From Allgaiera indica (lineage in GTDB: Bacteria > Pseudomonadota > Alphaproteobacteria > Rhodobacterales > Rhodobacteraceae): 64,000 bases of DNA. Location: assembly GCF_900106675.1 (NCBI RefSeq), contig NZ_FNOB01000014.1, positions 1 to 64,000 of the forward strand, read 5' to 3'. Positions 8,532 through 17,794 of this stretch are shown here, in pieces. Position 1 is the first letter of the stretch, and every line of letters begins with the position of its first letter. The position numbers and the translations under genes are program-made. The notes beneath the pieces are model-generated. The model ran no database searches. It was given only the letters and a program-made list of their open reading frames with translations, and was not told the origin of the DNA.

Positions 8532-9632
8532 TCAGCCGACACGGTAGCGCTCTGCCACATCGGGCCGTACCGTGATGCCAAGTCCCGGCAAGCCATTGTC
8601 GCGCAGTTTTCCGCCGCGAGGAACCGGGGCGCCATCGAACAGCATGTCCTCGATTCTGACATGATCGTGAAACCATTCGAGATGCACTGCGGGCAGCGCA
8701 GCGAGGCAGACATGAAGATGCAGCGCCGGGGCACAATGAGCCGAGAGGGGCGTCTGGTGCGCGGCCGACAACGCAGCCACCCCCATGAAGCCGGTGATCC
8801 CCGCGCAGCGCGTCGCGTCCGCCTGAAGCACGTCGACGGCGCCGGCCTCTAACATGCGCCGGAAATACATGATGTCGTAGCCGTATTCGCCTGCGGTGAT
8901 CTGCATCCCGGCCGGACCGCGATCGCGCAGAAGTCGAAGACCGGACAGATCGTCGGACGATACCGGCTCTTCGTTCCATGCGACGCTGAACTCGGCTGCC
9001 CGCTCTGCCAACATCAGCGCCTCCTTTCGGTTTTGGGCGCCGTTGGCATCCATGAACAGGGCGACATCCGATCCGATCGCCTGTCGCGCGACACCCAAGC
9101 GGTGGGGGTCTCTTTCCGGCGCGCGGCCGACCTTGATCTTCACCATACCGAAACCCGCGCTTGCCCAACCGCCGAGCTGCTCGGTCATCTGATGATCGTC
9201 GTAGGAGGTGAAGCCGCCGGAACCATAGGCAGGGATCTCTTCGCGCGCCCTTCCCAGCAAGGCCGCCACCGGCTGATCCAGAAGCTTGCCTTTCAGATCC
9301 CAAAGCGCATTGTCAATCGCCGCGATCGCCATGGCGATCGCGGCCCCGCGACCATTGTTGCGCATAGCTTCGACCATTTTCAGCCACAGGGCGGCGATGT
9401 CCATCGGATCGCCGCCCTCGATCAGCGGGGCAAGCGAATCCCGCACGATCGCGGCGATCGCGGACATACCGTAGGTATAGCCGATGCCGGTTTTCTCGCC
9501 GGCCGAAATCTCGACCAGAACCATCGTGGTCGAATCCCATTTCAGCGTGCCATCAGATTCCGGCGCATCGGTCGGAAATGTCAGGACCGTCGTTTCGATC
9601 GTCTCGATCTTGGGTGCAGAAGAGCTTCCCAT
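8532..9632 (-). CDS. Mandelate racemase/muconate lactonizing enzyme family protein
   Basis: 366 residues of the enolase superfamily, which abstract a proton alpha to a carboxylate with Mg2+. Visible active-site parts are KIKVGR (general base Lys), FMDANGA, WNEEPV and TAGEYGYD (metal ligands), and LSAHCAPALH (His at the barrel end). The pattern fits the mandelate-racemase subgroup, many of which are sugar-acid dehydratases. The start follows the ThDP-enzyme stop by one base, so the two genes are co-transcribed. The substrate cannot be read from the sequence. Confidence 0.85.
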   Translation of the reverse strand: MGSSSAPKIETIETTVLTFPTDAPESDGTLKWDSTTMVLVEISAGEKTGIGYTYGMSAIAAIVRDSLAPLIEGGDPMDIAALWLKMVEAMRNNGRGAAIAMAIAAIDNALWDLKGKLLDQPVAALLGRAREEIPAYGSGGFTSYDDHQMTEQLGGWASAGFGMVKIKVGRAPERDPHRLGVARQAIGSDVALFMDANGAQNRKEALMLAERAAEFSVAWNEEPVSSDDLSGLRLLRDRGPAGMQITAGEYGYDIMYFRRMLEAGAVDVLQADATRCAGITGFMGVAALSAAHQTPLSAHCAPALHLHVCLAALPAVHLEWFHDHVRIEDMLFDGAPVPRGGKLRDNGLPGLGITVRPDVAERYRVG

Positions 9633-9633
9633 T

Positions 9634-11403
9634 TCAACGGTCCACGACCCGTTTGATCGTTTGCTTGATAATGCCGGCCGTTTCGGTATCGCCGTGCAGC
9701 ATGGCGTTCATGAAGGATTTCGCCTGGTCCATGGTGATGTGCGGTGGAAGGGTGGGCACGTCCGGGTCAACCACGGCATGTATCACCGTGGGACGATCGG
9801 CCGAGAAGGCGCGTTCCCATGCTGGGCCGATGTCATCGGCCTTCTCGACGCGGATACCGTTCAGGCCGAGAATTTCGGCATAGGCGGCCATGTCCACATC
9901 CGGCACATCCTGGGTTTTGGCAACGCGCGGCGAGTTTGCCATGGCGCGCAGTTCCCATGTCACCTGGTTGAGGTCCTGGTTCGCAAGCACACAGACCACG
10001 AGGCGCGGATCGGACCACTCGCGCCAGTATTTGGCGACCGTGATCAGATCCGTTATGCCGAGCATCTGCATCGCGCCGTCGCCGACGAAGGCCACCGCCG
10101 TGCGGTCGGGGTAGCAGAATTTCGCGGCCACCGCGTATGGAACGCCCGGGCACATTGTTGCCAGCGTTCCCGAAAGGGATGCCTTCATACCCTTGCGTAT
10201 CTTGATCGCCCGTGCGAGCCAGTTCGCCGAACTGCCGGAATCGGCGCTCAGGATCGCACGATCGGGCAGACGCGAAGACGCCTCCCAAAACAGGCGTTCG
10301 GGGTTGATCGGATCAGCGCTTTCGCGAGAGCGTTTCTCAACGCCGTCCCACCATTCTTGCACGTTCTTCTCGATCTTGTCGCGCCAGTCCCGATCCGTCT
10401 TTTGCTTGAGGTGCGGCAGCAGCGCCTCGATCGTGTCCGCCGCGTCTCCTGCAAGGTTCACGTCCATCGGGTACCGGATCGACATCATCGTCGGGTCGAG
10501 GTCGATCTGAACCGCCTTGACGTCGCCCTCTTGTGGCAGGAATTCGGAATAGGGAAAGCGCGAGCCGATCATCAGCAGCGTATCGCAATTTCGCATCATC
10601 CAGTCCGTCGCCTTGGTGCCGAGCAACCCGATCGAACCCGTCACATAGGGCAGATCATCGGGCATGGCGGCCTTCCCAAGCAGCGCTTTGGCGACCCCCG
10701 TTCCCAAGGTATCGGCTAACCGCGCTACCTGATCGGCGGCACCGGCGGCCCCCGCGCCGATGAGGATCGCGACTCTTTCGCCGGCATTGAGAATATCGGC
10801 GGCGGCGGTGATGTCCTTCTCGGCGGGCAGCAGGCGCGGGGTCTGATAGCCCACGCCGCTGTGGACTGTGCCATGAGCGTGGGGCGGGGTCTCTACCGCC
10901 GGGCTCTCTTGGACATCGTTCGGCGCGATCACACAGGTCACGCTGCGCCGAGCCTGCGCGATGCGGATCGCTCTGTCGATCAGGTGCCGTGCCTGACCCG
11001 GCGCCATCATCGTCTGGACGTATTCCCCGGCGACATCCTTGAAGAGAGATTGCAGGTCGACTTCCTGCTGGTAATTGCCGCCAAGCGCGTTTCGACTCTG
11101 TTGTCCAACAATCGCGACAACGGGCTGATGGTCGAGCTTCGCGTCGTACAGACCGTTGAGCAAATGTATCGCGCCCGGTCCCGAGGTCGCGAGGCAGCAA
11201 CCGACCTCGCCGGTCCATTTCGCGTGAGCCGCTGCCATGAAGGCCGCGCTTTCCTCATGCCGGGTCTGGACGAACTCGATCTCGTCGTCACGTCCAAGCG
11301 CTGCCACAAGTCCGCTTATCCCGTCGCCAGGGAACCCATAAATCCGGGTGATTCCCCACTGCTTGAGGCGGGTCAGCATGAAATCCGCTACTGTTTCGGA
11401 CAT
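9634..11403 (-). CDS. Thiamine diphosphate enzyme, pyruvate oxidase/acetolactate synthase type
   Basis: 589 residues with the three-domain layout of ThDP decarboxylases. The N-terminal domain holds the activating Glu in QTRHEESAAFMA, a central FAD/nucleotide-like domain follows, and the C-terminal ThDP site has GDGAMQM followed by LANQDLNQVTWE. It most resembles the thiamine-pyrophosphate-requiring proteins related to PoxB rather than IlvB. The start is backed by GGAGGAG. It is the first gene of a two-gene unit with the enolase-superfamily enzyme; a 2-keto product of that dehydratase could be its substrate (inference). Confidence 0.82.
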   Translation of the reverse strand: MSETVADFMLTRLKQWGITRIYGFPGDGISGLVAALGRDDEIEFVQTRHEESAAFMAAAHAKWTGEVGCCLATSGPGAIHLLNGLYDAKLDHQPVVAIVGQQSRNALGGNYQQEVDLQSLFKDVAGEYVQTMMAPGQARHLIDRAIRIAQARRSVTCVIAPNDVQESPAVETPPHAHGTVHSGVGYQTPRLLPAEKDITAAADILNAGERVAILIGAGAAGAADQVARLADTLGTGVAKALLGKAAMPDDLPYVTGSIGLLGTKATDWMMRNCDTLLMIGSRFPYSEFLPQEGDVKAVQIDLDPTMMSIRYPMDVNLAGDAADTIEALLPHLKQKTDRDWRDKIEKNVQEWWDGVEKRSRESADPINPERLFWEASSRLPDRAILSADSGSSANWLARAIKIRKGMKASLSGTLATMCPGVPYAVAAKFCYPDRTAVAFVGDGAMQMLGITDLITVAKYWREWSDPRLVVCVLANQDLNQVTWELRAMANSPRVAKTQDVPDVDMAAYAEILGLNGIRVEKADDIGPAWERAFSADRPTVIHAVVDPDVPTLPPHITMDQAKSFMNAMLHGDTETAGIIKQTIKRVVDR

Positions 11404-12331
11404 GGAAAGCTCCTCCGTGGGCTAGTTCGCAGTCGGGGAGAAGCGCGGAAACAAAACCAAAGTTCCTGCAACATTGTGCAATATAATGTGACAATCCGGT
11501 CGAGCGCGCCGTTCCCGTCCATTGGCCGGACCGAAATGGACGGTCGATCAAGTCCGGGCCTTCGCCCGCGGCCCACTCCAACAGACCGCGACGGAGCTAC
11601 GCATCGTATTGCTTGTTCTTCTAGCTGCCTTCACGGTTTGGCCAACCATGAAGCCGCTGGGGCACAGCGATAGAGCTTTCTCGCGCCGCAGGGACCGGTG
11701 GCCTGCGTGCAGATGGATTGCTTCTGAATCGTGATCGTCATGGGCTAACTACGCGATCGCAACCACCGGTTCTTCGGTGAAGCTGCCTGTCATGACCGCA
11801 ATAGCAGTCGCTGGGTCGCTGCTTGGGATTAGACACCATATCGTGGGGACAGGAACGGCCGAGTGGATCGCGCCGGAAATACTTGCCGGCCAGATGGTTG
11901 CCCATGGATCCTGACCTTGATGAGAGAGCCGCCCTTAGTTCTGATCGGAAACGATGGGCGTTCTCCTACGATAAATGCCGTCTCGGCCGGGAACTGTCAA
12001 AGCCACGGTGCATCGCCATAGCTGAAATGCTTTGCTGTCCGGCCAGCGGCTGATCTAGGTCTGGTCCCCAAACGCGGGTGAGGGCGTGCTGCCGCCCCGG
12101 GGAGGAGCGCCACGACTGAGCCCAACAGGGGATAGGGCGACCGCCCAGATCGCGCGGGGCCGTACCACGATGGTGCGGGTGGTGAAGGTGACCCGCGGCG
12201 ACGGCAAGCTTGCCGCGATGGTGACCCTGGCCCAGTTTGTGATCAACTGGACAGGCGCACCGGACGACGCGAAAGAAAGCCAAGGCGCGGGCCGCGGGGC
12301 GCCTGCCGTTCGCAAGGTGCTGAGCCTTGGC
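11404..12331. other. Gene-poor interval with one decayed fragment
   Basis: More than 900 bp without an intact gene. The left part presumably holds the promoter of the ThDP-enzyme operon. Only the stretch at about 12131-12250 resembles a protein and is listed separately. No RNA gene or repeat was seen. Confidence 0.5.
12131..12250 (+). pseudogene. Remnant of a PaaI/hotdog thioesterase C-terminus
   Basis: The + strand reads ATAQIARGRTTMVRVVKV then TRGDGKLAAMVTLAQFVI, which matches the last two beta-strands of PaaI-type hotdog thioesterases (RGRTxxVxxVxVTDxDGxLVA). No N-terminal two-thirds and no active-site helix are present, so only about 40 codons survive. A thioesterase here would fit the acyl-CoA operon that follows the IclR gene. 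Assignment is by eye. Confidence 0.4.
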
Positions 12332-13207
12332 TCAGGCTCCGGCGTCGCGCCCGTAAAGCAGGCCTGACAGCGCGCCCGCGGTCTGGTGCAGGTCGCGGGC
12401 GAGCGCCTGCAATTCGCCCTCGTCAAGCTGCCCGGCGATGGCGATGCCGGACAGGCCCAGCCGCGCCGTGCCCTCGGTATCGCGCACTGCGGATGCGGCG
12501 ATGTCGACGCCTTGGAACAGGTTGCCGCGGTCCAGCGCAAAACCGTCGGAGCGCGCCCGCGCCACGTCGGCGGAGTATTCGGCGAAGCTTGGTGTCTTTT
12601 GCCAGCGAAGCGCGTCGAAGGCGCGGCGAAGCTCGGCCTCGGACAGGTCGCGGGTGGCCGCCACGCAGCGCCCGATGGCGCCGACGAAGGCCGGAAGCCG
12701 CGCGCCGAGCGACATGTCGACCCGCACCACCCGGCCCTCGACCACTCGGTCGACCAGAACGATGCGGTCGAACGACGTCACCTTCCACAGCCCGATCAGC
12801 GCACGGTGGGTCTGCGACAGCCGTTCCAGCCGCGGCCGGATCAGATCGGTCTGGCTGGTCCCCAGAAGCGGCACCGAGAATTCCAGTAGGCCGAGGGCGG
12901 GCCGGTATTCCTTTGATTCCTGGTCGAAAGAGACAAGACCCTCCTTGGCCAGCGTGCGCAGGATGTTGAAGCTTGTCGACACGTTCAGCCCGCAGTCGCG
13001 CGCGATCCGCGCCACCCCCGCGGGGCCGTGGTGATGGGTGAGAAAGCGAAGGATCGCCACGGCGTTCTCGACCGCGCCCACATACTTCGTCGAACCGCGC
13101 CCGCCGTCGGTGCCACCTTTGCCTCCGGTCGTGGCGCGGCCATGCGTATCATGTCCGGTTCCGTCCTCGGCGTGGATGCCCCCTGCAAGAGCTTGTGGCT
13201 TTTCCAT
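12332..13207 (-). CDS. IclR family transcriptional regulator
   Basis: About 291 residues. After a low-complexity N-terminal tail (Gly/Thr/His-rich, about 40 residues), the winged helix reads VENAVAILRFLTHH and GLNVSTSFNILRTLAKEGLV. The C-terminal effector domain contains GRCVAATRDLSEAELRRAF and LGLSGIAIAG, as in IclR proteins. The start ATG 13207 has a GGGGGAAGG ribosome site; an upstream GTG (13231) is less likely. It lies divergent from the Liv/acyl-CoA operon starting at 13381 with about 170 bp between, and is probably its regulator, responding to the substrate or a CoA-free intermediate. Confidence 0.88.
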   Translation of the reverse strand: MEKPQALAGGIHAEDGTGHDTHGRATTGGKGGTDGGRGSTKYVGAVENAVAILRFLTHHHGPAGVARIARDCGLNVSTSFNILRTLAKEGLVSFDQESKEYRPALGLLEFSVPLLGTSQTDLIRPRLERLSQTHRALIGLWKVTSFDRIVLVDRVVEGRVVRVDMSLGARLPAFVGAIGRCVAATRDLSEAELRRAFDALRWQKTPSFAEYSADVARARSDGFALDRGNLFQGVDIAASAVRDTEGTARLGLSGIAIAGQLDEGELQALARDLHQTAGALSGLLYGRDAGA

Positions 13208-13380
13208 GCCTTCCCCCCCTTTGCGCGCCACCGTAGGGGCGCCGTCCTTCCCGCTTGATGCATTGCTTCCGGGGGGCCTACCCCCATGATGCCGGGCATG
13301 TCAATTTTCTCTTTGAAGAATGGTATTCGCAATATAGAAAAATAAGGGGCGCTGACTCGCGTCGGACAAGGGAGGGATCA

Positions 13381-14520
13381 ATGTTGAAAGCGACACGGAC
13401 CGCGGCATTGGCCGCGGCGGCATTCTGCGCGGTTGCCGGACTTGCCGGCGGAGTGCAGGCGAAGGACATCGAGATCGGCGCGGAGTTCCCGCTGAGCGGG
13501 TCGAACGCCATCTATGGCGACGTGTTCAAGTCGGGCACGGAACTCGCGGTGGCACATATCAACGCCGATCACATGCTGAAGGCGCCGCTGAAGATCCTCT
13601 ACGAGGACAGCCAAGCATTGCCGCAGCCCGCCGTGGTCGCCATGACCAAGCTGGTCGAGGTCAACAAGGTGCCCTATGTGCTTTCGGCCTTCACCGGCGT
13701 GTCCAAGGCGATCTCGACCCTTGGCCAGCGCAGCCAGACGGTGGTGGTGAACGGCGGCGGCGTCGGACCGGATCTTGCCAAGCTCGGGCCCTATTTCTGG
13801 AACGTCATTCCGCTGGCGAACCTCGAGGTCCGCGCGATGGTGCCCTATCTCGCCAAGCATGACATGAAGAAGGTCGCGCTGATCTATGTCGACGACCCGC
13901 TGGGCCAGGCGATCCTGGACGAGCTGAAGGCGAACCTGCCCAAGGCCGGCGGCAAGCTGGTGGCCGAGATGTCGGTTCCGACCAGTGCGCAGAGCTTTTC
14001 TGGCGTCGCGGCGCAGGTCCGGGCCTCGGGCGCGGACGCGGTTTACATTGCGTCCTATGGCGCGCAGCAGATCCAGATTGCGAAGCAGCTTCGTGACAAC
14101 GGCGTCAAGGTGCAGCTTGCGTCCTATTCGGGGTTCTCGACCCCGGACGCGCTGAAGCTGCCGGAGGCGAACGGGTTGCTCTACACCACGCAGGCCGTGA
14201 ACTACAAAGCCGATGACGCGGTGACCAAGCGGTTCCTGGCGGATTACGAGAAGGCGCACGACGGCAAGAAGCCGAGCGCCTACGTCGTGAACTATTACAA
14301 TGCCGTGCTGCTGTTCGGCATCCTCGGCCACAAGCTGGAGGAAGCCGGCAAGCCGATCACCGGGGCGAACCTGCTGGCCGAGCGCAAGGCTACCAAGAGC
14401 TTCGACCTGGTCGGCGGCAAGGTCTCGTTTCAGGAGAACGGCACGCTGCTGGCGCCGATCCAGGTGAACAAGATTGTCGATGGGGCCGGACAGCCCCAGG
14501 AAACCGTCGACATCCACTGA
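13381..14520 (+). CDS. Branched-chain amino acid-type ABC transporter substrate-binding protein
   Basis: 379 residues. A Sec signal peptide (LKATRTAALAAAAFCAVAGLAGG, cleaved near VQA-KD) is followed by a type I periplasmic binding fold beginning IEIGAEFPLSGSNAIYGD, typical of LivJ-like proteins. It captures the solute for the four following genes. AGGGAGG before ATG 13381 fixes the start; the frame extends further upstream but is not coding. Liv-type transporters often carry aromatic or other carboxylates rather than amino acids, and the enzymes downstream suggest that here. The true ligand is unknown. Confidence 0.9.
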   Translation: MLKATRTAALAAAAFCAVAGLAGGVQAKDIEIGAEFPLSGSNAIYGDVFKSGTELAVAHINADHMLKAPLKILYEDSQALPQPAVVAMTKLVEVNKVPYVLSAFTGVSKAISTLGQRSQTVVVNGGGVGPDLAKLGPYFWNVIPLANLEVRAMVPYLAKHDMKKVALIYVDDPLGQAILDELKANLPKAGGKLVAEMSVPTSAQSFSGVAAQVRASGADAVYIASYGAQQIQIAKQLRDNGVKVQLASYSGFSTPDALKLPEANGLLYTTQAVNYKADDAVTKRFLADYEKAHDGKKPSAYVVNYYNAVLLFGILGHKLEEAGKPITGANLLAERKATKSFDLVGGKVSFQENGTLLAPIQVNKIVDGAGQPQETVDIH

Positions 14521-14531
14521 CGGGCAGTGCG

Positions 14532-15401
14532 ATGCTTTGGCTTCAACTTACCCTCACCGGGCTTCAGACCGGCGCGCTTTACGCGCTGACGGCGGTCGGC
14601 TTCTCGCTGATCTTCGGGGCGACGCGGGTCTTCCACTTTGCCCACGGGGCGGCCTTCGTGCTGGCCGCCTACGTCTTCTACTGGGTCGATACGGCGGGGC
14701 TGGGGATGATCCCGGGCATCGTGCTGGCGGCGCTGGCGGCCATGGCCTTCGGCGTCGCCATGGACCGGTTGGTCTACGCGCCGATCCAGCGCCACGAGGG
14801 GTCTTTCTTTACCGTCTTCGTGGCCTCCTTCGGCGTGGGCATCGCGGTGCAGAACATCGTGGGCATGGTCTTCGGGCGCGGCTTCGTCACCATGAACTCG
14901 ACACTGAGCCGATCGCGCGAGATCGTGGACGGGGTCTATGTCGCACCGCTGGCCTGGATCGCGATCGCCTGCGCGGCGGTGTTTTTCGCGCTGCTGCAGT
15001 TCTTCCTGCGCCGCACGCACACCGGCATGGCGCTGCGCGCGCTGGCGGATTCGCCCGAACTCATCCGGGTCTACGGCCTCGATCCACGCAGGCTTAGCTC
15101 CTACGCATTCGCCCTCGGGTCGGTGCTGGTAGTGCCGGGGGCGGTGATCACCGCCTTGGGCTCGGGGCTGAACCCGGCGCTCGGGCACCACGTCATGCTG
15201 ATCTCTCTGGCAGCGACCATTGTCGGCGGAATCGGGTCGATCGGCGGGGCGCTGGTCGCGGGTTTCGTGCTGGGGCTGGCCGAGAACCTGGCGCTGATCT
15301 TCTTCCAGAGCCAATGGACCGAGGCGGTGACCTTCGCGATCCTGTTCCTGGTGATCCTGCTGCGTCCCTCGGGTCTTTTCGGCCGCGCGGCGGCACATTG
15401 A
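14532..15401 (+). CDS. Branched-chain amino acid-type ABC permease (LivH-like)
   Basis: 289 residues, multi-pass inner-membrane permease. It shows the LivH hallmarks: GLQTGALYALTAVGFSLIFGATRVFHFAHG at the N-terminus (about 10-40) and IVGGIGSIGGALVAGFVLGL near the end. It lies 11 bp after the binding-protein gene. With the LivM-like partner it forms the transmembrane channel. Confidence 0.92.
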   Translation: MLWLQLTLTGLQTGALYALTAVGFSLIFGATRVFHFAHGAAFVLAAYVFYWVDTAGLGMIPGIVLAALAAMAFGVAMDRLVYAPIQRHEGSFFTVFVASFGVGIAVQNIVGMVFGRGFVTMNSTLSRSREIVDGVYVAPLAWIAIACAAVFFALLQFFLRRTHTGMALRALADSPELIRVYGLDPRRLSSYAFALGSVLVVPGAVITALGSGLNPALGHHVMLISLAATIVGGIGSIGGALVAGFVLGLAENLALIFFQSQWTEAVTFAILFLVILLRPSGLFGRAAAH

Positions 15402-15414
15402 GGGGGATGCGCGG

Positions 15415-16320
15415 ATGGAAGCCTATCTTCTGAACCTCGGCGTACTGGTGTCGATCTATGCGATCCTCGCGGTGACGCTGAACTTCATCATGGGCTATGC
15501 CGGGATCTTTTCGCTGGCCCATGCGGTTTTCTTCGGCGTCGGCGCATATGTTGGCGCGCAGGTGGGGATGCATTTCTCCGCCTCGCTCATCGTGACGATC
15601 CCGGCGGCCATGGCCGTTTCGGCAGTCCTGTCGTTGATGCTGGCGCTGCCCGCGCTGCGGGTGCGCGGCGAATATTTCGTGGCGGCGTCGCTGGGCCTGC
15701 AGATGCTGGCGGTAACGGTGTTCTCGGAATGGAAGGGGATGACCGGCGGCATCGGCGGGTTGATCGGCATCCCTGCGGTGCGGATGTTCGGCGAGGACAT
15801 CTACCGCCCGGCGGCATTTTTTCCGCTGGCGGCGGGGGCGGCGATCTTGGTGCTGATCGTGACCCGCCTGCTGGTCCGATCAAGCCTCGGGCGGTCGCTG
15901 ACCGCGATCCGCGACAGCGAAAGCGCGGCCGAGAGCTTCGGCAAGAACGTGGCGCTGATCAAGACGATCTCGGTGGTGGTCTCGGCGGCGCTGGCCGCGG
16001 TGGCCGGGGTTCTTTACGCCAATTACCTGAGCTTCATCAACGTCGAGAGCTTCACGCTGGACACCTCGGTGCTGGTGATGGCGATGGTGATCATCGGCGG
16101 CACAGGCACCGCGCTGGGGCCGATCGTGGGCGCGGCGCTGCTGCTGCTGCTGCCGGGAATGCTGAGCTATCTGTGGTTCCTGCCCCAGACCCAGATCGGC
16201 GCGATCCAGCAGATCATCTACGGCCTCGGCATGGCGGTGCTGATGATCTTCCGCCCCGGCGGATTGGTCGGGCGGTCGGGTGCCCGCCGCAGGACCCGCA
16301 AGGCGGGAGGTGGGAAATGA
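15415..16320 (+). CDS. Branched-chain amino acid-type ABC permease (LivM-like)
   Basis: 301 residues, second transmembrane subunit. Typical segments are LNFIMGYAGIFSLAHAVFF at the N-terminus, ALRVRGEYFVAASLG (the cytoplasmic coupling region) and MAMVIIGGTGTALGPIVGA. The basic C-terminal tail (RRRTRKAGGGK) is cytoplasmic. Its stop overlaps the start of the ATPase gene (ATGA at 16317-16320), showing translational coupling. Confidence 0.92.
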   Translation: MEAYLLNLGVLVSIYAILAVTLNFIMGYAGIFSLAHAVFFGVGAYVGAQVGMHFSASLIVTIPAAMAVSAVLSLMLALPALRVRGEYFVAASLGLQMLAVTVFSEWKGMTGGIGGLIGIPAVRMFGEDIYRPAAFFPLAAGAAILVLIVTRLLVRSSLGRSLTAIRDSESAAESFGKNVALIKTISVVVSAALAAVAGVLYANYLSFINVESFTLDTSVLVMAMVIIGGTGTALGPIVGAALLLLLPGMLSYLWFLPQTQIGAIQQIIYGLGMAVLMIFRPGGLVGRSGARRRTRKAGGGK

Positions 16321-17087
16321 CCGCGCAGGCGTTGGCCAGCCTCTCGGAAGAGGTGCTTCTGGAAATCCGCGGGTTGGAAAAGAGCTTTGGCGGGGTGAAG
16401 GCGGTCTCGGACGTGTCGATGGACCTGCGGGCGGGGATCGTGACCACGCTGGTGGGGCCAAACGGCGCGGGCAAGACCACGCTCTTCAACCTGATCACCG
16501 GCCACCTGACGCACTCGGGGGGCTCCGTCCGCTGGCTGGGGCGCGACATCGGCGGAATGAAGCCCTATCGCATTGCCCGGCTGGGCATCGCGCGGACCTT
16601 CCAGGACCTGAGGCTGTTCAAGGACATGACGGTCGAGGAGAACATCCTGACCGTGATGGAGCCCGGCGCGCTGCCGTTCTCTTTCACCGGGCCCTCGGCA
16701 CGGGAGAAGCGCGAGAGGGTCGCGCGGGTGATGGAGCGCACGGGGCTGGCCGACAAGGCCCGCACCCGGGCGGTGGATCTGGCCTATGCAGAGCGCAAGT
16801 TCCTGTCGCTGGCGCGGATAATGGCGGCGAAGGCGCGGCTGTGGCTTCTGGACGAGCCCGCCTCCGGGCTCGACCCCAACAGCTATGCCACCTTCCTGCG
16901 GCTTCTGCGCGAGGAAGTGGCGGCGGGCGTTACCGTCTGCATCATCGAACACAACCTCGATATCGTCGTCGGCAGCTCGGACCGGATCGCCTTTCTCGAC
17001 CGGGGGCGTCTGCTGGCCGACGGCGACCCGAAGACGGTGTTGGAGGATCCGGAACTGACCAAGATCTATTTCGGAGACCGGGTATGA
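16317..17087 (+). CDS. ABC transporter ATP-binding protein (LivG-like)
   Basis: 256 residues. Walker A GPNGAGKTTL, a LivG-type RTFQDLRLF Q-loop, and Walker B LWLLDEPASGLDP are present. The signature loop is degenerate: YAERKFLSLARIMAAKARL stands where LSGGQQ(R) normally appears, with AYAERK replacing LSYGEQR. This variation is seen in some LivG proteins. Start and stop overlap both neighbours by four bases. Confidence 0.92.
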   Translation: MTAQALASLSEEVLLEIRGLEKSFGGVKAVSDVSMDLRAGIVTTLVGPNGAGKTTLFNLITGHLTHSGGSVRWLGRDIGGMKPYRIARLGIARTFQDLRLFKDMTVEENILTVMEPGALPFSFTGPSAREKRERVARVMERTGLADKARTRAVDLAYAERKFLSLARIMAAKARLWLLDEPASGLDPNSYATFLRLLREEVAAGVTVCIIEHNLDIVVGSSDRIAFLDRGRLLADGDPKTVLEDPELTKIYFGDRV

Positions 17088-17794
17088 GCGCCATCCTGGA
17101 AGCGCGCAACCTGACCACCGGCTACGGCGGGGCGACGGTGCTGGAAAACCTGTCCATCGCGCTGAACGAGGGCGAGGTGCTGTGCCTGATCGGGCATAAC
17201 GGCGCGGGCAAGTCGACCCTGATGAAGACGCTCTTCGGCCTGCATCCGGCGGGCTCGGGCGAGGTGATGCTGCGCGGCGAAAAGGTCACCGGGGCCACGC
17301 CCAAGGCGCTGGCGAAGCAAGGGATGGCGATGGTGCCCGAGGGGCGGGGAATCTTTCCGAACCTGACGGTGGACGAAATCTTCGAGATGGGGATGTGGGC
17401 GGTGGGCGTGCCCGAGAGCGCGCGCGCGGCGCGTCGCGACTGGGTGCTGAAGGTGCTGCCGGTCATCGCCGAGTTCCGCCACCGCCGGGCGGGCACGCTG
17501 TCGGGCGGGCAGGCGCAGATGGTGTCGATCGGTCGCGCGCTTCTTGGCCGGCCCAGGATCCTGTTGCTCGACGAGCCCTCTATCGGGTTGGCGCCCAAGC
17601 TCTTTCAGGATCTTCTCGCCCCGATCCGGGCGCTGCAGCAGCACGAGGGCCTGTCGATCCTGTTGGTCGAACAGAACGTTCGGGAGGCGCTCAAGATCTC
17701 CGACCGCGTCGAGGTCATGAAGTCCGGAAGGATGATCTGGGAAGGAATGCCGGAAGAGCTTTCCGACAACAAGAAGCTCATGGAGCTTTATTGA
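17084..17794 (+). CDS. ABC transporter ATP-binding protein (LivF-like)
   Basis: 236 residues. Walker A GHNGAGKSTL, signature LSGGQAQMVSIGRAL, Walker B ILLLDEPSIGLAP and the LivF-type GRGIFPNLTVDE are all intact. It pairs with the LivG-like ATPase. The stop TGA (17792-17794) overlaps the ATG of the acyl-CoA ligase at 17794, so uptake and activation of the substrate are encoded in one coupled unit. Confidence 0.93.
   Translation: MSAILEARNLTTGYGGATVLENLSIALNEGEVLCLIGHNGAGKSTLMKTLFGLHPAGSGEVMLRGEKVTGATPKALAKQGMAMVPEGRGIFPNLTVDEIFEMGMWAVGVPESARAARRDWVLKVLPVIAEFRHRRAGTLSGGQAQMVSIGRALLGRPRILLLDEPSIGLAPKLFQDLLAPIRALQQHEGLSILLVEQNVREALKISDRVEVMKSGRMIWEGMPEELSDNKKLMELY

Noticed and set aside
9484-10719. 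Long 411-codon plus-strand open frame
   Set aside because: It is antisense to the ThDP enzyme and MR/MLE genes and has no recognisable motif; high GC keeps the opposite strand open.
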